Shown in pieces: positions 43,482 through 52,039 of a stretch of 64,000 nucleotides of DNA (positions within the stretch are counted from its first letter, which is position 1; each line of letters begins with the position of its first letter). The notes beneath the pieces are model-generated. The model was not told the DNA's origin and ran no database searches. It saw nothing but the letters and a program-made list of their open reading frames with translations. The stretch spans positions 1 to 64,000 of the forward strand of contig NZ_JAQGJM010000036.1 of assembly GCF_028290625.1 (NCBI RefSeq). Reading direction: 5' to 3'. The translations under genes and the position numbers were made by a program. Source of the stretch: Devosia sp. (GTDB lineage Bacteria > Pseudomonadota > Alphaproteobacteria > Rhizobiales > Devosiaceae).

Positions 43482-44129
43482 GTGATCATCGCCGTCGATG
43501 GACCCGCCGCTTCGGGCAAGGGCACGCTCGCCAGCGGGCTGGCCCGGCACTACCGTCTGCCCTATCTCGATACCGGCCTGCTCTACCGCGCCGTCGGCCG
43601 GGCGGTGGAAGCCTATGAGAACAGTGACGAGTTCGAGGAGCGCGCCATTGCCGCCGCCATGACGCTGGACGAAGGCGATATCGATCCTGAATTCCTGCTC
43701 AGCGCCAAGATCGGCACGCTCGCCTCCAAGGTCGCGGTGATCGGCGCGGTGCGGCGGGCGCTGTTCGACTATCAGCGCGACTTTGCCACCCAAGACAGCG
43801 GCGCCGTACTCGACGGCCGCGATATCGGCACCGTGATCTGCCCGGAAGCCGACGTAAAACTGTTCATCCAGGCCGATAGCAAATCGCGCATGGAACGCCG
43901 CGCCCGCCAGCTCGAAGCGCGCGGCCAGGCCGTTGACAGATACGCCCTCTATCACCAGATAGAAGAACGGGACGCCCGTGACATGGCCAATCCCAACGGC
44001 GGCTTTTATAAAGCGGATGACGCGCACTTGCTCGACACCACGCTTCTCGATATAGAAGCCGCACTCCGTGCCGCCATCGCGATTGTCGATGGAACCATGG
44101 CGCGCAAGGCAGAACTCCAAAAGTTCTAA
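43482..44129 (+). CDS. cmk: Cytidylate kinase
   Basis: A 215-residue CMP/dCMP kinase. It has the P-loop IAVDGPAASGKGTLASGLA (residues 3-21), PYLDTGLLYRAVGRAV, the LID/CMP-binding FATQDSGAVLDGRDIGTVIC, and RRARQLEARGQ. GTG 43482 is preceded by GGGGGACTGCAG and starts at the usual place before the P-loop. It lies upstream of rpsA, as in most proteobacteria. Confidence 0.96.
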   Translation: MIIAVDGPAASGKGTLASGLARHYRLPYLDTGLLYRAVGRAVEAYENSDEFEERAIAAAMTLDEGDIDPEFLLSAKIGTLASKVAVIGAVRRALFDYQRDFATQDSGAVLDGRDIGTVICPEADVKLFIQADSKSRMERRARQLEARGQAVDRYALYHQIEERDARDMANPNGGFYKADDAHLLDTTLLDIEAALRAAIAIVDGTMARKAELQKF

Positions 44130-44307
44130 TTTCCTCCTTGCGGCTTTCGTTCCTCGCAGTCACCCAGCGACCAGGCAGGACCTAGACCCAATTCCATTGC
44201 CGTTTCGATACGGACGCCTCCGCGCCGGCTGCTGATCCATTCAGCAGGCGGGCGCCGTTTCTGGCAATGGCTCAACCCCAAACCACCGGCGCTCTGGAGA
44301 ACTGAAT

Positions 44308-46035
44308 TTGGCACAGCAAACTGTGAGCAAAGAAGATTTTGAATCGCTGTTGATGGACTCGTTCATCGACAATGAGCCTTTGGAAGGTGCCGTGGTCAAG
44401 GGGACCGTGGTTGCCATCGAAAAGGATCTGGCGATCATCGACGTCGGTCTCAAGACCGAAGGGCGCATCGCGCTCAAGGAATTCGGCCAGGCTGGCCGTG
44501 ACGGCACCATCAAGGTGGGCTCGATCGTCGAGGTCTATGTCGACCGCGTCGAGAACTCGCTGGGCGAAGCCGTCCTCAGCCGTGAAAAAGCCCGTCGTGA
44601 AGAGAGCTGGGTCAAGCTCGAAGTCATGTACAACAATAACGAACGCGTTGAAGGCGTCATCTTCAATCAGGTCAAGGGCGGCTTCACGGTCGACCTCGAA
44701 GGCGCCATCGCCTTCCTGCCGCGCTCGCAGGTGGACATCCGTCCGATCCGCGATATCGCGCCGCTGATGAATGTGCCGCAGCCGTTCCAGATTCTGAAGA
44801 TGGACAAGCGTCGCGGCAATATCGTTGTCTCGCGTCGTGCCATCCTCGAAGAGTCGCGTGCTGAACAGCGTTCGGAAATCGTCCAGCAGCTCGAAGAGGG
44901 CCAGGTTGTCGACGGCGTGGTCAAGAACATCACCGATTACGGTGCGTTCGTTGATCTCGGCGGCATTGACGGCCTGCTGCACGTCACCGATATCGCTTGG
45001 CGCCGGGTCAATCACCCGACCGAAGTGCTCACCATCGGCGAGACCATCAAGGTCCAGATCGTGCGTATCAACCACGAGAGCCACCGTATCTCGCTCGGCA
45101 TGAAGCAGCTTCAGGCCGATCCGTGGGATGGCATCGAGGCCAAGTACCCGATCAACTCGAAGTTCACTGGTCGCGTCACCAACATCACCGACTACGGTGC
45201 TTTTGTTGAACTCGAGCCCGGTATTGAAGGCCTGATCCACGTCTCCGAAATGAGCTGGACCAAGAAGAACGTCCACCCCGGCAAGATCGTCTCGACCTCC
45301 CAGGAAGTCGAAGTCGTCGTGCTCGAGGTCGATCCCGACAAGCGCCGTATCTCGCTCGGTCTCAAGCAGACACTGGCGAACCCATGGGAATCGTTTGCCG
45401 AGAAGTTCCCGGTCGGCTCCACCATTGAAGGCGAAGTCAAGAACAAGACCGAATTCGGCCTGTTCATCGGCCTCGACGGCGATGTGGACGGCATGGTTCA
45501 CCTCAGCGATCTCGATTGGCAGAAGTCGGGCGAAATCGCGCTCGAAGACTACAATCGCGGCGACATGGTCACCGCCAAGGTGCTCGATGTCGATGTCGAG
45601 AAGGAACGCATCTCGCTTGGTATCAAGCAGCTGTCGACCGGCGAGAATTCGTCCTCGGCTCCCGCTTCTGCCTCGGGTGACACCAGCACCGATGGCGGCA
45701 TCCGCAAGGGTTCTGTCGTTACCGGCACCGTGACCGAAGTCAACGAAGGCGGCATCGAAGTGCGCATCGCTGACAGCGAAATGACTGCCTTCATCCGCCG
45801 GGCCGACCTGTCGCGCGATCGTAACGATCAGCGTCCGGAACGCTTCTCCAAGGGTGAAAAGGTCGACGCCCGCGTCGTCCAGTACGATCGCAAGACCCAG
45901 CGCATCTCCCTTTCCATCAAGGCGCTCGAAATCGCCGAGGAAAAGGAAGCCGTCGCCAACTACGGTTCGTCCGATTCGGGCGCTTCCCTGGGCGACATCC
46001 TGGGCGCTGCCCTCAAGGATCGCGACCAGAAGTAA
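44308..46035 (+). CDS. rpsA: 30S ribosomal protein S1
   Basis: A 575-residue S1 with six S1 RNA-binding repeats (roughly residues 24-90, 105-170, 190-260, 277-347, 364-434, 455-525). Typical cores are FDLEGAIAFLPRSQ-like and NITDYGAFVDLGGIDGLLHV. S1 unwinds mRNA on the 30S subunit. The start is TTG 44308 with CTGGAGAA upstream, an unusual codon for such a highly expressed gene. The 178-nt leader after cmk contains no gene. A strong terminator follows. Confidence 0.98.
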   Translation: MAQQTVSKEDFESLLMDSFIDNEPLEGAVVKGTVVAIEKDLAIIDVGLKTEGRIALKEFGQAGRDGTIKVGSIVEVYVDRVENSLGEAVLSREKARREESWVKLEVMYNNNERVEGVIFNQVKGGFTVDLEGAIAFLPRSQVDIRPIRDIAPLMNVPQPFQILKMDKRRGNIVVSRRAILEESRAEQRSEIVQQLEEGQVVDGVVKNITDYGAFVDLGGIDGLLHVTDIAWRRVNHPTEVLTIGETIKVQIVRINHESHRISLGMKQLQADPWDGIEAKYPINSKFTGRVTNITDYGAFVELEPGIEGLIHVSEMSWTKKNVHPGKIVSTSQEVEVVVLEVDPDKRRISLGLKQTLANPWESFAEKFPVGSTIEGEVKNKTEFGLFIGLDGDVDGMVHLSDLDWQKSGEIALEDYNRGDMVTAKVLDVDVEKERISLGIKQLSTGENSSSAPASASGDTSTDGGIRKGSVVTGTVTEVNEGGIEVRIADSEMTAFIRRADLSRDRNDQRPERFSKGEKVDARVVQYDRKTQRISLSIKALEIAEEKEAVANYGSSDSGASLGDILGAALKDRDQK

Positions 46036-46059
46036 TCCTGGTTGCTGATCACGTGATCG

Positions 46060-46089
46060 AGCCCGCGCTTCCGAGCGCGGGCTTTTTTG
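46060..46089 (+). terminator. Rho-independent terminator after rpsA
   Basis: The perfect stem AGCCCGCGCT/AGCGCGGGCT with a TCCG loop is followed by TTTTTGT. The next gene starts 18 nt later. Confidence 0.94.
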
Positions 46090-46106
46090 TAGAAGCCGGG
46101 GGGCAA

Positions 46107-46613
46107 ATGGATCATCGCGGCATTCACTGGCGAGCCTTGAGCACGCTCGACCTGCCCATGGTCGAGGCGATCGCCGCCATAGTGCATCCAGATTTCCCTG
46201 AGGACACCGCAGTTCTCGCCGAACGCCAGCGGCTCTATCCAGACGGCGCGCGGTTCCTAGAGCTGGGCGGCATTCCCTCCGGCTACCTCATCAGCCATCC
46301 ATGGACGTTCAAGTCCCTGCCGGCGCTGAACTCGCGCCTCGGCGCCATTCCGCCCGACGCCTCGACCTATTACCTGCACGACCTGGCTTTGCTCAACAAA
46401 GCCCGCGGCACCGGCGCTGCCGCCATGATCGTCGGCGACATCATCAACCATGCCCGCGCTGGCGGTTTCCCCAATCTCAGCCTCGTTGCGGTCAACGGCT
46501 CCCAACCGTTCTGGCACAAGCACGGTTTTCGCGTGGTGAATGCTTCCGAGCTGGCGGAGAAGCTGGCAAGCTACGAGGCGACGGCAAGGTTCATGGTCAA
46601 GCCGCTTGTGTAG
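46107..46613 (+). CDS. GNAT-family N-acetyltransferase
   Basis: A 168-residue GNAT protein. The acetyl-CoA-binding region is LALLNKARGTGAAAMIVGDI (about residues 92-111), followed by NLSLVAVNGSQPFWHKHGF, a typical motif B. The substrate is unknown. ATG 46107 has GGGGGG upstream and lies just after the rpsA terminator; an earlier start would be inside that hairpin. Its stop codon TAG lies within the first of three operator-like repeats of the next gene pair. Confidence 0.88.
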   Translation: MDHRGIHWRALSTLDLPMVEAIAAIVHPDFPEDTAVLAERQRLYPDGARFLELGGIPSGYLISHPWTFKSLPALNSRLGAIPPDASTYYLHDLALLNKARGTGAAAMIVGDIINHARAGGFPNLSLVAVNGSQPFWHKHGFRVVNASELAEKLASYEATARFMVKPLV

Positions 46614-46645
46614 TTACAGTTTTGTAGTTACATTGCTGTAGTTAC
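46609..46645. promoter_or_regulatory. Three 14-bp-spaced direct repeats before brnTA
   Basis: TGTAGTTAC occurs at 46609, 46623 and 46637, exactly 14 bp apart, and ends 17 nt before the brnT start. BrnT/BrnA pairs are autoregulated by BrnA, so these are candidate BrnA operators. Confidence 0.7.
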
Positions 46646-46661
46646 GCGAAGGGGGCGACGC

Positions 46662-46961
46662 GTGCGGTTCGTATGGGACGAGAATAAAAACCGGATCAAT
46701 AACGCCAAACACGATGTTGATTTCGCATTGGCCCAGAGGGCCTTTCGAGATCCATATGCGATTTTCGATCAGGATCGTTACGTCGATGGCGAAGAGCGAT
46801 GGCAGATTACGGCGCTAATCGACGGGCTAAGAGTAATAGTCGTGGCCCATACATATCGAGGTGAGAAGAATGGCGAAGAGATCATCCGCATTATCTCGGC
46901 GCGAAACGCAACCCCACCTGAACGACGCCGATACGACCGAGCCCGTCTGGGTCAGGAGTGA
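46662..46961 (+). CDS. brnT: BrnT-family toxin
   Basis: A 99-residue RelE-fold ribonuclease toxin. Family signatures are the N-terminal FVWDENKNRINNAKHDVDF and the C-terminal IIRIISARNATPPERRRYD, and the usual length is about 90-100. BrnT cleaves RNA and stops growth unless bound by BrnA. GTG 46662 is preceded by GAAGGGGGCGAC. It overlaps brnA by about 92 nt, so the pair is co-translated. Base composition of the start region is more AT-rich than neighbours, which fits horizontal acquisition. Confidence 0.93.
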   Translation: MRFVWDENKNRINNAKHDVDFALAQRAFRDPYAIFDQDRYVDGEERWQITALIDGLRVIVVAHTYRGEKNGEEIIRIISARNATPPERRRYDRARLGQE

Positions 46962-47277
46962 ATTCGATATTCTGAATCCCCCGCCATTGACCGAAGAGCA
47001 GCGGGAGCAGATTCGGCGTCTCGCTAACATGCGCGACGAAGACATCGACACGTCCGATATTCCAGTTCTGGACGAGGAAGCCTGGAAAAATGGCATCCGC
47101 AACCCCTATTACGCCCGCGCGCTCAAGGAACAACTGACCATCCGGCTCGATGCCGATATCCTCGATTGGTTCAAGCGCCATGCCAAGGACGGCAAGGGCT
47201 ATCAGACCGACATCAACAAGGCGCTGCGCGCCTATGTGGTGGCCCAGGAACGCCGGGCGGCCAAGAAGGCGCTGTGA
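46870..47277 (+). CDS. brnA: BrnA-family antitoxin
   Basis: A 135-residue antitoxin. The C-terminal ribbon-helix-helix region KEQLTIRLDADILDWFKRHA and KGYQTDINKALRAYV is diagnostic of BrnA; the N-terminal half (PPLTEEQREQIRRLANMRDE) binds the toxin. ATG 46870 lies within the 3' end of brnT; an earlier GTG at 46861 is less likely. It would neutralise BrnT and repress the operon through the upstream repeats. The S49 peptidase gene follows 65 nt later. Confidence 0.92.
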   Translation: MAKRSSALSRRETQPHLNDADTTEPVWVRSEFDILNPPPLTEEQREQIRRLANMRDEDIDTSDIPVLDEEAWKNGIRNPYYARALKEQLTIRLDADILDWFKRHAKDGKGYQTDINKALRAYVVAQERRAAKKAL

Positions 47278-47342
47278 CCGCCGCCTTGCAAAGCCGCAGT
47301 GGCAGCGTTACCTCCAGCGCACTCTAGTTCCGCGAGGCGCCC

Positions 47343-48302
47343 GTGACCGATCAGCCCGAACCTATTCGCCCTGTTGACGCCCATGGCGTCGTCGCTGCCG
47401 AAACCTATCGCCGCTCACGTGGCGTCTGGCGCGTGCTGGCCTTCGTGGCGCTGGCCATTGCGGTGCTGGCGCTGCTCGGGCGCTTCGCCTTTTCCAATAC
47501 TCCGGTCGGCGATCACATAGCCCGGCTGGTCGTGGATGGCACTATCGCCACAGATCCGGAGCGGCTCGAAGCCATCAATGAACTGGCCGAGGACGACAGC
47601 GTCAAGGCCGTCATCGTCGCCATCAATTCCCCCGGCGGCACCACGGCGGGTGGCGAGGAGCTGTATGAAGCCCTCGGCCAGCTCCGCGCCAAAAAGCCCG
47701 TCGTCGCGGTGATCAAGGAGCTTGGCGCCTCGGCCGCCTATATGACTGCCATCGCCACCGACCAGATTTTCGCCCGGCGCCTGTCGATCGTGGCTTCCAT
47801 CGGCGTGCTCTACCAGCATGTCAATGCCGGCAAGCTGCTCGACACCATCGGGGTCGATCTCGACAAGGTCGCTTCCGGCCCGCTCAAGGCCGAGCCCGAT
47901 TTCGACGAGCCGATGGAGGGCGCGCCGCGCGCCTCGATTGCCGCCCTGGTCGATGACAGCTTCCAGTGGTTCGTCGATGTCGTTGCCGAACGGCGCGGCC
48001 TGACCCGCCCCGAAACGCTGGCCTTGGCCGATGGCCGCATCATGACTGGCCGCGTCGGGGTGCAATCCAAGCTGATCGACCAGATCGGCGGCGAGCTCGA
48101 AGCCATCTCCTGGCTGGAATCGGACCGCGATGTTCCGGCCGATCTCAAAGTAGTCACCGCCTATCCGCAACCTGAGCAGGGCTTCGGCTGGCTGGCAAAT
48201 TTCGCCAATGGACAGGCCCGATCCGCGCTCGGCCTTCCCGCCGCGGGCCCCATCACGCTTGACGGGCTGGTCTCGCTTTGGCAGGTTGGCGCGGCGCTCT
48301 GA
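47343..48302 (+). CDS. sppA: S49-family signal peptide peptidase (SppA-like)
   Basis: A 319-residue inner-membrane protease of the SppA/S49 family that degrades cleaved signal peptides. One N-terminal membrane anchor (VLAFVALAIAVLALLGRFAF) is followed by the catalytic domain: INSPGGTTAGGEELYEAL, and the active serine in IKELGASAAYMTAIATD (about residue 130). The single-domain length matches the short S49 form. GTG 47343 is preceded by GAGGCGCCC. It is followed by ihfB, as in many relatives. Confidence 0.93.
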   Translation: MTDQPEPIRPVDAHGVVAAETYRRSRGVWRVLAFVALAIAVLALLGRFAFSNTPVGDHIARLVVDGTIATDPERLEAINELAEDDSVKAVIVAINSPGGTTAGGEELYEALGQLRAKKPVVAVIKELGASAAYMTAIATDQIFARRLSIVASIGVLYQHVNAGKLLDTIGVDLDKVASGPLKAEPDFDEPMEGAPRASIAALVDDSFQWFVDVVAERRGLTRPETLALADGRIMTGRVGVQSKLIDQIGGELEAISWLESDRDVPADLKVVTAYPQPEQGFGWLANFANGQARSALGLPAAGPITLDGLVSLWQVGAAL

Positions 48303-48339
48303 GCGAGGGGCTCGAAACGCAATACGACCGGAGTAGGCG

Positions 48340-48621
48340 ATGATCAAATCCGAACTCGTCGAGAAGCTGGCGGCCGAAAATCCGCATCTGTTTCAGCGCG
48401 ACATCGAAAATATCGTCAATGCCATCCTCGATGAGGTCGGCGACGCCATGGCACGCGGCGATCGCGTGGAACTGCGCGGCTTTGGCGCCTTCTCGGTCAA
48501 GAACCGTCCGGCGCGCGTCGGGCGCAATCCGCGCACCGGCGAACAGGTCGATGTCGGCGAAAAATACGTCCCCCAGTTCAAGGCCGGCAAAGAAATCCGC
48601 GAGCGGCTGAACCGCGAATAG
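48340..48621 (+). CDS. ihfB: Integration host factor beta subunit
   Basis: A 93-residue HU/IHF-family DNA-bending protein. The motif RVELRGFGAFSVKNRPARVG and NPRTGEQVDVGEKYVPQFKA are diagnostic, and the position after rpsA/sppA identifies it as IHF beta rather than HU. It pairs with IHF alpha, not in this window. ATG 48340 is preceded by GGAGTAGGCG. Confidence 0.96.
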   Translation: MIKSELVEKLAAENPHLFQRDIENIVNAILDEVGDAMARGDRVELRGFGAFSVKNRPARVGRNPRTGEQVDVGEKYVPQFKAGKEIRERLNRE

Positions 48622-48651
48622 CGGCGCTCGGCGATTAAGGCACACGAAGGC

Positions 48652-49014
48652 ATGGGTAAGCGCATCGTCGGCTGGTTGGTCCTGGTGCCCTTGTGCGCGC
48701 TGTTGATCGTCTTTGCCTTGGCGAACCGGCAGTTCGTCGCTCTCAATTTCAATCCCTTCGTCGCCCCCGAAGTGCTGCAGCAACCCGGCTATGGCGTGCC
48801 GCTATTTCTGGTGCTGTATGTCGTGCTGCTGGTCGGCGTCATGCTGGGCGGCATCGCCACCTGGTTCGCCCAGGGCCAGCATCGCCAGCGCGAACGTCAT
48901 TGGCGGCGCGAGGCGCAGGTGCTCAATGGCGAACTCGAAGCCCTGCGCAAGAGCCAGCGCCATCCCTCCGGCGCGCCGCTGGGCGAGGTCGATGATCTGC
49001 TGGAACTGCGATGA
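48652..49014 (+). CDS. lapA: LapA-family membrane protein
   Basis: A 120-residue protein with two hydrophobic helices (GWLVLVPLCALLIVFALANR and PLFLVLYVVLLVGVMLGGIA) and a coiled-coil-like tail rich in Glu and Arg (QHRQRERHWRREAQVLNGEL). This is the LapA/DUF1049 pattern, which assists lipopolysaccharide assembly in relatives. It sits in the usual place between ihfB and trpF. Confidence 0.9.
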   Translation: MGKRIVGWLVLVPLCALLIVFALANRQFVALNFNPFVAPEVLQQPGYGVPLFLVLYVVLLVGVMLGGIATWFAQGQHRQRERHWRREAQVLNGELEALRKSQRHPSGAPLGEVDDLLELR

Positions 49015-49050
49015 TCCCTCATTCTCCAACCCCACGAGCCTGACGCCCCC

Positions 49051-49698
49051 ATGGCCGAACCTCTGATCGTCAAAATTTGCGGGATCAAAACTCCGGACAT
49101 GCTGGAGGTCGCGATCGAGGCGGGCGCCGATATGGTCGGCTTCATGCATTTTGTGCGCTCGCCGCGCCATGTCACCATCGAGGAGGTGGCCAGCCTCATC
49201 TCCGAAGCGCGCGGCCGGGTGCAAACCTGCGTGGTACTGGTCAATCCCGACAATAGCTGCGTCGCCGAAATCGCTGCGCTCGGGCCTGATTGGATCCAGC
49301 TGCACGGCCCCGAAACCCCCCACCGCGTCGAGGCCATCCGCGCCGAGGCCGGGGTCGAGATCATGAAGGCCCTGCCCATCGGTGGGGCCGACGACGTCGC
49401 CCATGTGGCCGCCTTCGCCCAGATCGCCGACCGCATCCTGCTCGATGCCAAGCCCCCCAAGGGCGCCGACCGTCCCGGGGGGCTGGGCGAGAGTTTCGAT
49501 TGGTCCCTGCTCAAGGCGCTTGACCCCGCTCTCGACTTCATGCTTTCCGGGGGCCTGACGCCAGAAAACGTCGCCGAAGCCATCCGCACCGTGCGGCCAT
49601 TCGGGGTCGATGTGTCCTCGGGCGTGGAAACCGCGCCCGGCGTCAAGGACAAGCGGCTGATCGAAGCCTTCATCCGCAACGCGCGGGCGGCTCAATAG
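49051..49698 (+). CDS. trpF: Phosphoribosylanthranilate isomerase
   Basis: A 215-residue TIM-barrel enzyme of tryptophan synthesis. The catalytic KICGIKTPDMLEVAIEAGAD (Cys10 as general base, numbered from ATG 49051) and LLDAKPPKGADRPGGLGESFDW are characteristic. The catalytic acid lies in the Asp of the second motif. It starts the trpF-trpB-trpA unit; no attenuator-like leader peptide was found upstream. Confidence 0.97.
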   Translation: MAEPLIVKICGIKTPDMLEVAIEAGADMVGFMHFVRSPRHVTIEEVASLISEARGRVQTCVVLVNPDNSCVAEIAALGPDWIQLHGPETPHRVEAIRAEAGVEIMKALPIGGADDVAHVAAFAQIADRILLDAKPPKGADRPGGLGESFDWSLLKALDPALDFMLSGGLTPENVAEAIRTVRPFGVDVSSGVETAPGVKDKRLIEAFIRNARAAQ

Positions 49699-49758
49699 CG
49701 CAGCCTGCTCCTGGCCTTGGGCCGGAAGCGGCCGCAATTCAAGGTTAGGCTAAACTAC

Positions 49759-50973
49759 ATGGACGGCATCAATTCCCTGCGCAACGGCCCCGACGAGTTC
49801 GGCAATTTCGGCCAATTCGGCGGCCGCTTCGTCGCCGAAACGTTGATGCCGCTGATCCTCGATCTGGAAGCCCATTATCGCGCCGCCAAGATCGATCCGG
49901 AGTTCAAGGCCGAACTCAGCGATCTCTCCATCAATTATGCCGGCCGCCCCAGCCCGCTCTATTTCGCCAAGCGCGTCACCGAGCATCTCGGCGGCGCCAA
50001 GGTCTGGTTCAAGCGCGAAGAGCTCAATCATACCGGCTCCCACAAGATCAACAATTGCCTGGGCCAGATTCTGCTGGCCAAGCGCATGGGCAAGACCCGC
50101 GTCATTGCCGAAACCGGCGCCGGCCAGCATGGCGTGGCGACGGCGACGGTCTGCGCCAAGTTCGACCTGCCCTGCGTCATCTTCATGGGCGCCACCGACG
50201 TCGAGCGGCAAATGCCCAATGTGCTGCGCATGCGCATGCTGGGCGCCGAGGTGCGTCCCGTCACTGCCGGCGCCGGCACCCTCAAGGATGCCATGAACGA
50301 GGCCCTGCGCGATTGGGTCACCAATGTCGACACCACCTATTACCTGATCGGCACCGCCGCCGGCCCACACCCCTATCCCGAAATGGTGCGCGATTTTCAG
50401 TCGGTGATCGGCACCGAAATCAAGGACCAGTTCCAGAAGGCCGAGGGCAAATTGCCCGACGCCGTGGTCGCCTGCGTTGGCGGCGGCTCTAATGCCATCG
50501 GCAGTTTTCACGCCTTCCTTGATGATTCCTCGGTCGCTCTCTTTGGCGCCGAAGCCGGCGGGCACGGCATCGATGTCGAAAACGGCCACGCCGCCTCCAT
50601 GACCGGCGGCCGCCCCGGCGTGCTGCACGGCAACCGCACCTATCTGCTGCAGGACAAGGACGGCCAGATCCTCGAAGGCCATTCGATTTCGGCTGGCCTC
50701 GATTATCCCGGCGTCGGCCCCGAACATTCGTTCCTGCACGATACCAAGCGCGTCACCTATGCGCCGATCACCGACGACGAAGCGCTCGAGGCTTTCCAGC
50801 TTTGCACCAAGCTCGAGGGCATCATCCCGGCGCTCGAATCGGCGCACGGGCTGGCGCTGCTGATGAAGGTCGCCAAGACCATGGGCAAGGATCAGTCGAT
50901 CGTGCTGTGCCTGTCCGGTCGCGGCGACAAGGATGTCGAATCGGTCGGCAAGTATTTGGGATTGTTGAAATAA
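49759..50973 (+). CDS. trpB: Tryptophan synthase beta chain
   Basis: A 404-residue PLP enzyme that joins indole and serine. The PLP lysine lies in NHTGSHKINN (about residue 95), and the phosphate-binding CVGGGSNAIG and the C-terminal LCLSGRGDKD are typical. ATG 49759 gives MDGINSLRNGPDEFGN; the earlier start at 49717 has no similarity. Its stop TAA overlaps the trpA ATG by one base (TAATG). Confidence 0.98.
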   Translation: MDGINSLRNGPDEFGNFGQFGGRFVAETLMPLILDLEAHYRAAKIDPEFKAELSDLSINYAGRPSPLYFAKRVTEHLGGAKVWFKREELNHTGSHKINNCLGQILLAKRMGKTRVIAETGAGQHGVATATVCAKFDLPCVIFMGATDVERQMPNVLRMRMLGAEVRPVTAGAGTLKDAMNEALRDWVTNVDTTYYLIGTAAGPHPYPEMVRDFQSVIGTEIKDQFQKAEGKLPDAVVACVGGGSNAIGSFHAFLDDSSVALFGAEAGGHGIDVENGHAASMTGGRPGVLHGNRTYLLQDKDGQILEGHSISAGLDYPGVGPEHSFLHDTKRVTYAPITDDEALEAFQLCTKLEGIIPALESAHGLALLMKVAKTMGKDQSIVLCLSGRGDKDVESVGKYLGLLK

Positions 50974-51797
50974 TGAGTACCCGTATTGCCACCCGCTTCG
51001 CCGCGGTAAAAGCCGAAAATCGCCCTGCGCTCGTGACCTATGTCATGGCCGGCGATCCCGATCTGGCGACGAGCCAGGCCATTCTCGCGGCCCTGCCGCA
51101 GGCCGGCTCCGACATGATCGAACTGGGTATCCCCTTTTCCGATCCGATGGCTGATGGCGTCGCCATTCAGCTCGGCGGCCAGCGGGCCCTGGCGGCCGGC
51201 CAGACCCTGCGCGGCGTACTCGCCATGGTGGAGGATTTCCGCCGCAAGGATGAGATTACGCCCATCGTGCTGATGGGCTATTACAACCCGATCTATTCCA
51301 TGGGCGTCGATAAATTTCTCGCCGCTGCGGTAGCTGCCGGTGTCGATGGCCTGATCGTCGTCGATCTGCCGCCCGAGGAAGACGATGAACTGTGCCTGCC
51401 TGCTTTGGCCGCCGGCATCAATTTCATCCGGCTCACCACCCCGACCACCGACGACAAGCGCCTGCCCACCGTGCTCAAGAACACCTCGGGCTTCGTCTAT
51501 TACGTCTCCATGACCGGCGTGACCGGCGCCGCCATCAAGTCGCGCGGGGCCGTCAGTGACGCCGTCGAGCGCATCAAGGGCCATACCGACCTGCCCGTCG
51601 CGGTGGGTTTCGGCATCAAGACCGCCGCCGACGCCGCCGACATCGGCAGGCATGCCGACGGCATCGTCGTGGGGACGGTGCTGGTCGAGGCCGTCGCCAA
51701 TTCGCTGGTGGATGGCAAGGCCACGGACAAGACAGTCGGCGCGGTGCGTGACCTGGTCGCCGACCTGTTCGCAGGCGTGAAGCGGGCGCGGGGCTAG
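50973..51797 (+). CDS. trpA: Tryptophan synthase alpha chain
   Basis: A 274-residue TIM-barrel subunit that releases indole from indole-glycerol phosphate. The catalytic Glu and Asp lie in DMIELGIPFSDPMADGVAIQ (about residues 47-66). VMAGDPDL and GFVYYVSMTGVTG follow the family pattern. The ATG at 50973 shares a base with the trpB stop. Repeat A3 separates it from accD. Confidence 0.98.
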   Translation: MSTRIATRFAAVKAENRPALVTYVMAGDPDLATSQAILAALPQAGSDMIELGIPFSDPMADGVAIQLGGQRALAAGQTLRGVLAMVEDFRRKDEITPIVLMGYYNPIYSMGVDKFLAAAVAAGVDGLIVVDLPPEEDDELCLPALAAGINFIRLTTPTTDDKRLPTVLKNTSGFVYYVSMTGVTGAAIKSRGAVSDAVERIKGHTDLPVAVGFGIKTAADAADIGRHADGIVVGTVLVEAVANSLVDGKATDKTVGAVRDLVADLFAGVKRARG

Positions 51798-51800
51798 CTC

Positions 51801-51936
51801 GCCACACGCCCTCGTGGTTCGAGGGTCGGCTTTGCCTCCCGCCTCACCATGAGGGCTACTGATAGAGCGGCGATTGCCCAGTAGCCCTCATGGTGAGGTG
51901 CGAGTGCTTACGAGCCTCGAACCACGAGGGCGTGGC
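51801..51936. repeat. Dispersed 130-bp nested palindrome, copy A3
   Basis: Left arm CACGCCCTCGTGGTTCGAGG and right arm CCTCGAACCACGAGGGCGTG enclose the CCTCACCATGAGGGCTACTG-type pair. It lies between trpA and accD, beginning within a few bases of the trpA stop. Confidence 0.93.
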
Positions 51937-52039
51937 ATAACTCGTCCCCCAGCTTTGCCATCCCCATTCCATCCTGATAACATTCGCCACAATTGACGCT
52001 TAGCTGAAGCGCATTGGACTTCCACGAGGGCTCACGCTC

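Noticed and set aside
48979..49050. trp leader peptide or T-box before trpF
   Set aside because: No Trp-codon-rich short frame or T-box-like sequence precedes trpF.
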